NCBI GenBank assembly: GCA_021083345.1
Contig: JAJGRE010000001.1
Span: 1,488,001 to 1,552,000, forward strand
Direction: 5' to 3'
Source: Calditrichales bacterium MX18-03
GTDB lineage: Bacteria; Bacillota; Clostridia; Lutisporales; Lutisporaceae
DNA length: 64,000 nt
Part shown: positions 58,782 through 64,000 of the stretch, one piece after another
Position numbering within the stretch: the stretch's first letter is position 1
Layout of the letters: each line of letters starts with the position of its first letter
The notes under the pieces: model-generated
The model's input: the letters and a program-made list of their open reading frames with translations, nothing else
Databases searched by the model: none
Told to the model about the DNA's origin: nothing
Made by a program: the position numbers and the translations under genes

Positions 58782-59984
58782 TTATTCGATTACGGATGCA
58801 ACCGCGCCTGCGCCTACTGTTCTGCCGCCTTCACGGATTGCGAATCTCAAGCCTTCTTCGATAGCGATGGGTGTGATCAGCTTGATTGTCATTTCGATGT
58901 TGTCACCAGGCATGCACATTTCTACGCCTGCCGGCAGATCGATTACGCCTGTTACGTCTGTTGTCCTGAAGTAGAACTGCGGTCTGTAGCCGTTGAAGAA
59001 CGGTGTGTGTCTTCCGCCTTCTTCCTTAGTCAGTACGTATACCTGCGCCTTGTAGTGTGTATGCGGTTTGATGGATCCCGGCTTTGCAAGTACCTGGCCT
59101 CTTTCAATGTCTGTTCTCTGCACGCCGCGGAGCAGTACGCCGATGTTGTCCCCGGCCTGTGCCTGATCCAGAAGCTTTCTGAACATTTCTACGCCTGTTA
59201 CCACTGTTGATCTTGGTGCTTCTGCCAAGCCTACGATTTCTACCGTATCCTGTACCTTGACAACGCCTCTTTCAACTCTGCCTGTTGCAACTGTTCCTCT
59301 GCCAGTGATGGAGAATACGTCTTCCACAGGCATCAGGAACGGCTTATCTGTCTGTCTTTCCGGTGTCGGAATGTAGCTGTCTACTGCTGCCATCAGGTTG
59401 TGGATGGCCTTGCAGGCATCGCAGTCTTCCTTGCCGCAGCCGCACTCAAGGGCTTTCAATGCGGAACCCGGTACGATCGGTGTGTCATCACCTGGGAACT
59501 CATATTCGCTAAGCAGTTCTCTGACTTCCATTTCTACCAGTTCGATCAGTTCTGCGTCATCTACCATGTCTACCTTGTTCAGGAATACAACTATGTATGG
59601 TACGCCAACCTGTCTGGAGAGAAGGATGTGCTCTCTTGTCTGGGGCATCGGGCCGTCTGCTGCCGATACGACCAGAATTGCGCCGTCCATCTGTGCTGCG
59701 CCGGTGATCATGTTCTTTACGTAGTCAGCGTGACCGGGGCAGTCAACGTGTGCATAGTGTCTGTTCTTTGTTTCGTACTCAACGTGAGCTGTATTGATCG
59801 TGATGCCTCTTTCCTTTTCTTCAGGCGCCTTGTCGATTTCGTCGTATCTTGTAGCTGTTGCGCCGCCGAACTTTGACAATACGGTTGTGATTGCCGCTGT
59901 CAACGTTGTCTTGCCGTGGTCAACGTGACCGATTGTTCCTATGTTTACGTGGGGCTTGTTACGTTCAAATTTTGCTTTTCCCAT
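58782..59984 (-). CDS. tuf: Elongation factor Tu, copy 2
   Basis: 400 residues, uniform composition throughout. G motifs [35 protein letters not shown] and SALKAL are intact. Clostridial-type G domain ([20 protein letters not shown]). Between domains 1 and 2 it has a Cys-rich loop C-x-C-x4-C-x2-C ([12 protein letters not shown]), which could bind metal. Located directly downstream of tRNA-Tyr, tRNA-Gly and tRNA-Thr genes. Serves as the reference for the mosaic copy at 36036. Confidence 0.98.
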   Translation of the reverse strand: MGKAKFERNKPHVNIGTIGHVDHGKTTLTAAITTVLSKFGGATATRYDEIDKAPEEKERGITINTAHVEYETKNRHYAHVDCPGHADYVKNMITGAAQMDGAILVVSAADGPMPQTREHILLSRQVGVPYIVVFLNKVDMVDDAELIELVEMEVRELLSEYEFPGDDTPIVPGSALKALECGCGKEDCDACKAIHNLMAAVDSYIPTPERQTDKPFLMPVEDVFSITGRGTVATGRVERGVVKVQDTVEIVGLAEAPRSTVVTGVEMFRKLLDQAQAGDNIGVLLRGVQRTDIERGQVLAKPGSIKPHTHYKAQVYVLTKEEGGRHTPFFNGYRPQFYFRTTDVTGVIDLPAGVEMCMPGDNIEMTIKLITPIAIEEGLRFAIREGGRTVGAGAVASVIE

Positions 59985-60089
59985 TTACTGAATTCCTCCT
60001 TTAATTTTTAAAAATGGAGCTTTTGCTAAAAACAGAAACCGTCTTATGCAGTTGTCCCACATCTTGTCGTCAGCTTGTTGTTACACCGC

Positions 60090-60125
60090 AAAAAACAGCT
60101 CACTGCGAAATAGCAGTTCACTGTT
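60090..60125 (-). terminator. Terminator/attenuator between tRNA-Thr and tuf copy 2
   Basis: Two 5-bp stems AACAG/CTGTT and ACTGC/GCAGT separated by a 3x3 internal loop, 6-nt loop, then T6 on the minus strand. It sits in the 272-bp gap between the tRNA cluster and tuf. No clear promoter for tuf was found after it, so tuf may be reached by read-through. Confidence 0.7.
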
Positions 60126-60256
60126 TCCAACACCTAGCTCAATTTATGCTGCGGCGTGCACTTCCTCCGGACTGGGTCCTACCGGAATGCCGCCGTTTGT
60201 TTCTAGAAAACTCATCCGTGTGTGTCTCTATTTATTTGTAACCATAAAAAAATAAA

Positions 60257-60332
<76 letters not shown>

Positions 60333-60347
60333 GAGTTATTTGCTTTA

Positions 60348-60421
60348 TGGAGCGGGCAACGGGAATCGAACCCGCACGGCCAGCTTGGGAAGCTGGAATT
60401 CTGCCACTGAACTATGCCCGC
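60348..60421 (-). tRNA. tRNA-Gly (anticodon CCC)
   Basis: Acceptor stem GCGGGCA/TGCCCGC, anticodon stem CCAGC/GCTGG around TTCCCAA (anticodon CCC), T-arm GGTTCGATTCC, encoded CCA end. Confidence 0.94.
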
Positions 60422-60496
60422 ACATTATATATCAAAGAAACTGCATGCTATGAAAGCATTCTCCTGCGGGCATCAGTCTCTGTGATATTGAGAAAA

Positions 60497-60581
60497 TGGT
60501 GGAGAGAGATGGATTCGAACCATCGAAGTCTGTGACAACAGATTTACAGTCTGCCCCCTTTGGCCGCTCGGGAACCTCTCC
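60497..60581 (-). tRNA. tRNA-Tyr (anticodon GTA)
   Basis: Acceptor stem GGAGAGG with TCTCTCC, anticodon loop CTGTAAA, long class II variable arm, encoded CCA. First RNA of the tRNA-tuf transcript. Confidence 0.95.
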
Positions 60582-60593
60582 ATACAATATGCT

Positions 60594-60622
60594 ATTATAA
60601 TGCTAATTGGTTCTTTTGTCAA
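60594..60622 (-). promoter_or_regulatory. Consensus sigma-A promoter for the tRNA-tuf cluster
   Basis: On the minus strand a perfect TTGACA (60617-60622), 17-bp spacer and perfect TATAAT (60594-60599), 12 bp before tRNA-Tyr. Confidence 0.93.
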
Positions 60623-60846
60623 TACGTTTAAAACGGGATGACATAACCTATTTTATCTGATTGGCAATCAAGTTTCAATCGAATATTAATGGTACTTTTG
60701 GATAATCTCTCGACTGTTTTCGCTGTTTTTTTTAGCGTGCCATTGTTGGCTCATTTTTATTCTCCATTGTGCTTTAACCGCTATATGCCGCATTTCCATT
60801 TTGTTCTATTTTTTTCTGTTTCAACCTATATATATTGTCAAAACGG

Positions 60847-60875
60847 TTGACATCCTGCCGCTCATTGCATAGAAT
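60847..60875 (+). promoter_or_regulatory. Sigma-A promoter for the mutS2-like leader RNA
   Basis: TTGACA (60847-60852), 17-bp spacer, TAGAAT (60870-60875). Predicted start near 60882, giving a leader of about 318 nt before the MutS2-like start codon. Confidence 0.85.
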
Positions 60876-60907
60876 AAGACTGTACAATTGAAATAGGAGA
60901 ATGTAGT

Positions 60908-60934
60908 ATGTTGGAGCGTGTTCTTAGCGTATAA
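60908..60934 (+). CDS. Candidate 8-codon leader peptide
   Basis: ATG TTG GAG CGT GTT CTT AGC GTA TAA encodes M-L-E-R-V-L-S-V. AGGAG (60895-60899) sits eight bases upstream, an ideal spacing, about 26 nt from the predicted transcript start. The ORF covers the left arm of helix P1, and its stop codon lies in the left arm of P2, so a translating or stalled ribosome would block both helices. This is the layout of ribosome-sensing attenuators. No experimental support. Confidence 0.5.
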   Translation: MLERVLSV

Positions 60935-61086
60935 ACTGAATAGGATGTCTTAACCGCCGTTTTTTGATCAACTGCCTGCTGCCGCCGGTTTGCGGCAAAT
61001 GTTATCGTTTAGTAGGCTTGTTTTGTTGCGGTTAAGCTCAGTTTATGTTAAGAACACAGGCAACGATTACAGGGAACGCATATACT

Positions 61087-61110
61087 GCCGTGCTTTTTGC
61101 ACGGCTTTTC
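61087..61110 (+). terminator. First intrinsic terminator of the mutS2 leader
   Basis: Perfect 7-bp stem GCCGTGC/GCACGGC with T5 loop, followed by TTTTC. Confidence 0.88.
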
Positions 61111-61130
61111 TGATTATCCGTTCAATTGAA

Positions 61131-61168
61131 GCTGCGCTTGAATACCGTGTGTTCAGGCGCAGCTTTTT
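61131..61168 (+). terminator. Second intrinsic terminator of the mutS2 leader
   Basis: 12-bp stem (61131-61142 with 61152-61163, one T-G pair), 9-nt loop, then T5. It lies 31 bp upstream of the MutS2-like start, inside the leader, so reading the gene requires passing it. Confidence 0.88.
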
Positions 61169-61199
61169 GCATGATCACCAATTATGAGGAGGAACCAAA

Positions 61200-63152
61200 A
61201 TGAATCATCAAGCCATTAAACTTTTGGAATTTGATAAAATCAAGTCTCAACTCAAAGAATTTGCTTACTCAGCCCAAGGGAAAATCCTTGTTGAGAAACT
61301 GATGCCGTCAGTGGACATTCGTGTCATTGAAGCCTGGATGAAGGAGACGACTGAAGCGTGTGCCATACTGGAACGCAGTGCCAGCGTTCCGATACACAGC
61401 CTGACGGATATGGATACCGTTATTGGAAAGTTGGGTAAAGGGATCAGCCTGCAGCCCGACGATCTGACGGTTATCCTGGAGCTGCTCCGGGAAATCAGGA
61501 AGCTAAAGCGCTTCATGTCCGACAAGGAAGTCGTTGCCCCCACGGTCAGCAGCTATGCATTATCCCTTTTTGACTTGCAGGAGCTGTCTGAGGAAATAGA
61601 CCGCTGCATCCAGAACGGACGGGTGTCGGACAAGGCCAGCCCGCAGCTGGCGAAAACCCGAAAACAGCTGGCCATACTGGAGGATCGCATCAAGAGCAAG
61701 CTGGAAAACATGCTGCGTTCGGCTTCCTACAGCCGGTATCTGCAGGATTCCGTTATCAGCACGAGAAACGGCAGGTTCGTCATTCCCGTGAAAAAGGAGT
61801 ATCGGAAGCAGGTTGAAGGTACGGTCATGGACAGCTCGGCCAGCGGTTCCACCCTGTTTATCGAGCCGGCCGAAATATGCAGGCTGCAGGATGAATTGAA
61901 TCAGTGCAAAATAGCGGAAGAACAAGAAGAATACCGCATCCTGTCCCAGCTTACCGGGCTTGTGGAAGCCTCGCAAAGGGAGCTTTCCATTAATATGGAG
62001 GTCATGGCGCATTATGACTTCCTTTTTGCCAAAGCCAAATACAGCAGATCCATTGACGGCACTCCCGCGTTCTTTAATGACAGACAGCTTATCAGGCTCA
62101 CTGGGGCAAAGCATCCTTTGATCGGTAAGCAGGCCGTTCCACTGGACTTCCATATCGGTGATACGTACCGGACCCTGGTGATTACAGGTCCCAACACCGG
62201 CGGTAAGACAGTCTCCTTGAAGACTGTCGGATTATTGGCGCTGATGGCCCAGTGCGGGCTTCATATACCGGCTGCGCCTGGCAGTGAAATGACCGTCTTT
62301 ACGGATATTCTGGCAGACATCGGGGATGGGCAGAGCATAGAACAATCCCTCAGCACCTTTTCGTCCCACATTCGGAATATCATCAGCATTATGGCTTGTG
62401 CAGGCAGGAATACGCTGGTCATCATTGACGAGCTGGGTGCAGGGACGGACCCGGGTGAAGGCATGGGTCTGGCCATCTCCATTTTGGAAGCCATACACCG
62501 CAAGGGCGCAACATCCATCATTACGACACATTACAGCGAGATCAAATCGTATGCCTCACAGTGGGAAGGCTTTGCAAACGGCTGCATGGAATTTGATATC
62601 GATACTCTGCAGCCGCTTTACCGCCTGAAGATCGGTGCAGCCGGCGAAAGCAACGCTTTCCTCATTGCACTGAGGCTGGGCATGAGCAAAGCTGTCATTG
62701 AGCGGGCTCATGAGTATACCTACAAGGAAAAGAAGGATTATGACGTTTTTCATGGTATCGCTGTTTGCCGGCCAGAAAAGAATGATGCCGTTGCGATACA
62801 ACATGCCGAGCAGCTTATCAAAACAAAAAAAGCGGCAGAAGTCAGGAAAACCGTGGAGCAAGCGGCCAGAGAAAGCGCTTTCAAAGTGGGTGACTGCGTT
62901 TTTATCAGCAGTATGAACCGCACCGGAATCATCTGCGAGCCGGAAGACAGCAAGGGTGAAGTGGGCGTCATGGTGATGCGGAAAAAACTGAAAATCAACA
63001 GGAAGCGCCTTGCTCTCCATATTGAGGGAAAAGAGCTGTACCCGGAAAACTATGACTTTGATATCATTTTTGAATCCAAGGATAACCGGAAGAAGAGAAA
63101 AATCCTAAGCAAACGCCATGAGGAGGGTTTGACCATCGAACTGGAGAAGTGA
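61200..63152 (+). CDS. MutS2-family ATPase lacking the Smr nuclease domain
   Basis: 650 residues against about 780 for standard MutS2. The core (clamp/lever helices ~1-290, with SARNGRFVIPV-like STRNGRFVIPVKKEYR and SASGSTLFIEP) and ATPase are intact: Walker A TGPNTGGKTVSLKT, Walker B LVIIDELGAGTDPGEG, switch TTHYSEIKSYA. A coiled coil and a short KOW-like barrel (KVGDCVFISSMNRTGIICEP) follow; the chain then ends in a basic tail with no Smr domain. Bacillus MutS2 splits collided ribosomes, and Smr is the mRNA-cutting part; a splitting-only role is an inference. AGGAGG seven bases upstream. Confidence 0.87.
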   Translation: MNHQAIKLLEFDKIKSQLKEFAYSAQGKILVEKLMPSVDIRVIEAWMKETTEACAILERSASVPIHSLTDMDTVIGKLGKGISLQPDDLTVILELLREIRKLKRFMSDKEVVAPTVSSYALSLFDLQELSEEIDRCIQNGRVSDKASPQLAKTRKQLAILEDRIKSKLENMLRSASYSRYLQDSVISTRNGRFVIPVKKEYRKQVEGTVMDSSASGSTLFIEPAEICRLQDELNQCKIAEEQEEYRILSQLTGLVEASQRELSINMEVMAHYDFLFAKAKYSRSIDGTPAFFNDRQLIRLTGAKHPLIGKQAVPLDFHIGDTYRTLVITGPNTGGKTVSLKTVGLLALMAQCGLHIPAAPGSEMTVFTDILADIGDGQSIEQSLSTFSSHIRNIISIMACAGRNTLVIIDELGAGTDPGEGMGLAISILEAIHRKGATSIITTHYSEIKSYASQWEGFANGCMEFDIDTLQPLYRLKIGAAGESNAFLIALRLGMSKAVIERAHEYTYKEKKDYDVFHGIAVCRPEKNDAVAIQHAEQLIKTKKAAEVRKTVEQAARESAFKVGDCVFISSMNRTGIICEPEDSKGEVGVMVMRKKLKINRKRLALHIEGKELYPENYDFDIIFESKDNRKKRKILSKRHEEGLTIELEK

Positions 63153-63185
63153 TCGGCGGATGAAATGCAGGGAGGTTTTGCATGA

Positions 63186-63214
63186 TTGATGTATCCGCCG
63201 TATTCCCTTATAAT
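63186..63214 (+). promoter_or_regulatory. Sigma-A promoter for the LytS-like gene
   Basis: TTGATG (63186-63191), 17-bp spacer, perfect TATAAT (63209-63214), 65 bp before the start codon. Confidence 0.75.
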
Positions 63215-63278
63215 AGAAGCATATGACTAGATACCTTCGCTGCTTCAAAGTACGTTATCTATACTGGGAGGAATCGCT

Positions 63279-64000
63279 ATGATCGGTTATGTGCTCCGGA
63301 ATCTGATCAACAATATGGCGCTCTTGATCATTATCGCTTACCTGATTACTCGGGTGAAGATGTTCAAAGAGCTGCTGACGGAAAATAAGAATACCCTCTA
63401 TGATAAAATTCTGATGGCTGTGATCTTCGGCTTCATCGGCATCCTGGCCACCTATACCGGCACAAACGTCAACGGCGCCATTGCCAATTCCAGGATCATC
63501 GGCGTCCTGGTCGGCGGCATCTTCGGCGGCCCCATTGTCGGTGTAGGGGCCGGTTTGATTGCCGGACTCCACCGCTGGGCTATCGATATCGGCGGCTTTA
63601 CCGCTTTCGCATGCGCGCTGTCCACCATCCTGGAAGGGATAATCGGAGGACTGGCTTCCAAATATGTAAAGAACCTCAGGAGCAATTGGATTCATGCTCT
63701 TGTACTGGGTATCATCGCGGAGCTCCTGCAGATGGGTATTATCCTGCTGATTGCAAAACCCTATGCAGCTGCCCTGGAGCTGGTGCGGATCATCTTTATC
63801 CCCATGGTGCTTTTCAACCCCGTTGGCATTGCCCTTTTTGTGGGATTGATCAACGGCATTTTCAGGGAACAGGAAAAGGAAGCCGCCATCAAGACACAGC
63901 TGGCGCTGCAAATTGCCGAAAAATGCCTGCCCTTTCTGAGGAATGGGCTGGCATCCCAAAAAGACATTCTGGAGGTGGCAAAAACCATCTACAAAATGTC
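63279..64000 (+). CDS. LytS/YehU-type sensor histidine kinase, 3' truncated
   Basis: Open to the window end; 240 codons visible. ATG at 63279 with GGGAGG six bases upstream. The first ~185 residues are the 5TM-LYT membrane module: several Gly-rich hydrophobic helices with NSRIIGVLVGGIFGGPIVGV, GLIAGLHRWAIDIGGFTAFA and LQMGIILLIAKP. A cytoplasmic GAF-like segment starts at IAEKCLPFLRNGLASQKDIL. The kinase domain should lie beyond the window. LytS-type kinases sense membrane state or small molecules (pyruvate in YpdA/BtsS) and signal to LytTR regulators; here the ligand is unknown. Confidence 0.87.
   Translation, partial: MIGYVLRNLINNMALLIIIAYLITRVKMFKELLTENKNTLYDKILMAVIFGFIGILATYTGTNVNGAIANSRIIGVLVGGIFGGPIVGVGAGLIAGLHRWAIDIGGFTAFACALSTILEGIIGGLASKYVKNLRSNWIHALVLGIIAELLQMGIILLIAKPYAAALELVRIIFIPMVLFNPVGIALFVGLINGIFREQEKEAAIKTQLALQIAEKCLPFLRNGLASQKDILEVAKTIYKM

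Larger units (their letters stand above)
60882..61168 (+). ncRNA. Structured leader RNA / candidate attenuator or ncRNA
   Basis: Three consecutive 9-bp perfect helices pair the two ends: P1 60918-60926 with 61049-61057, P2 60931-60939 with 61038-61046, P3 60949-60957 with 61028-61036. Inside, P4 (60974-60980 with 61011-61017, one G-U) encloses two hairpins (60981-60996 and 60997-61010) with no unpaired base at the junction. Two terminators follow (61087-61109 and 61131-61168). I do not recognise a known family: no T-box motif, no B12 box. Confidence 0.75.

Noticed and set aside
60882-61110. 6S RNA
   Set aside because: The tip is a three-way junction with no large central single-stranded bubble, unlike 6S RNA. 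I could not confirm or exclude the raiA-type ncRNA from memory.
60882-61199. T-box riboswitch in the mutS2 leader
   Set aside because: The conserved T-box sequence and specifier layout are absent, and the gene is not an aminoacylation or amino-acid gene.
63255-63959. Minus-strand open frame at the right end
   Set aside because: It is the shadow of the LytS-like gene, whose plus-strand frame has clear membrane-helix patterns, a ribosome-binding site and a promoter.

Overview
The window comes from an anaerobic, probably spore-forming Clostridia (Firmicutes/Bacillota) chromosome, seen as a genome or metagenome contig. Evidence: the str, S10, spc and alpha ribosomal gene clusters in Firmicutes order, ending in rpoA-rplQ-ecfA-ecfA-ecfT-truA-rplM-rpsI; a KOW-domain L14e-like protein between map and infA; an L7Ae-like protein before rpsL; the sporulation amidase CwlD; SLH cell-surface anchoring; a LytS-type kinase; sigma-A promoters with 17-bp spacers; and strong GGAGG ribosome-binding sites. 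I cannot fix the genus.

Layout. 1-14.7 kb is accessory and signalling DNA: a truncated SLH protein, a membrane histidine kinase, a chemoreceptor, a three-gene cluster of cobalamin-binding sensor, soluble kinase and response regulator with a BTAD domain, a PocR-domain hybrid kinase, CwlD, an M29 aminopeptidase, and a run GNAT / flavoprotein / MazG-like / PilZ. From 14.9 to 60.6 kb almost everything lies on the minus strand and is translation or transcription machinery. In transcription order: tRNA-Tyr, tRNA-Gly, tRNA-Thr, tuf (copy 2), rpmG, secE, nusG, rplK, rplA, L10 leader, rplJ, rplL; then an insertion of a small membrane protein, a Ser/Thr kinase and an RND efflux pair; then rpoB, rpoC, L7Ae-like gene, rpsL, rpsG, fusA, tuf (copy 1), rpsJ and the full S10-spc-alpha series, ECF transporter core, truA, rplM, rpsI. 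From 60.8 kb the plus strand carries a structured leader RNA, a MutS2-like ATPase gene without the Smr nuclease domain, and the start of a LytS-like kinase gene.

Most notable: (1) tuf copy 1 is a mosaic. About 484 bp of the GTPase domain (36717-37200) is GC-rich and reads like a proteobacterial, Xanthomonadaceae-like, tuf, while both flanks are clostridial and essentially identical to copy 2. This is either cross-phylum gene conversion or an assembly chimera. (2) The gene at 6899-7981 encodes a cobalamin-binding protein with the W-x9-EH signature of CarH-type B12 photoreceptors but no DNA-binding domain. It overlaps a kinase gene that has no sensor domain of its own and is followed by a response-regulator gene, suggesting a B12/light-responsive two-component system. 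(3) The mutS2-like gene sits behind a leader of about 300 nt with its own promoter, an 8-codon upstream ORF, three co-linear 9-bp helices capped by a seamless three-way junction, and two tandem terminators. This looks like a translation-sensing attenuator or an independent ncRNA. (4) Many spacers in the ribosomal operons carry hairpins at or just after stop codons, and some are clearly related copies.

All statements come from reading the sequence. Family assignments are from remembered motifs, not database searches.
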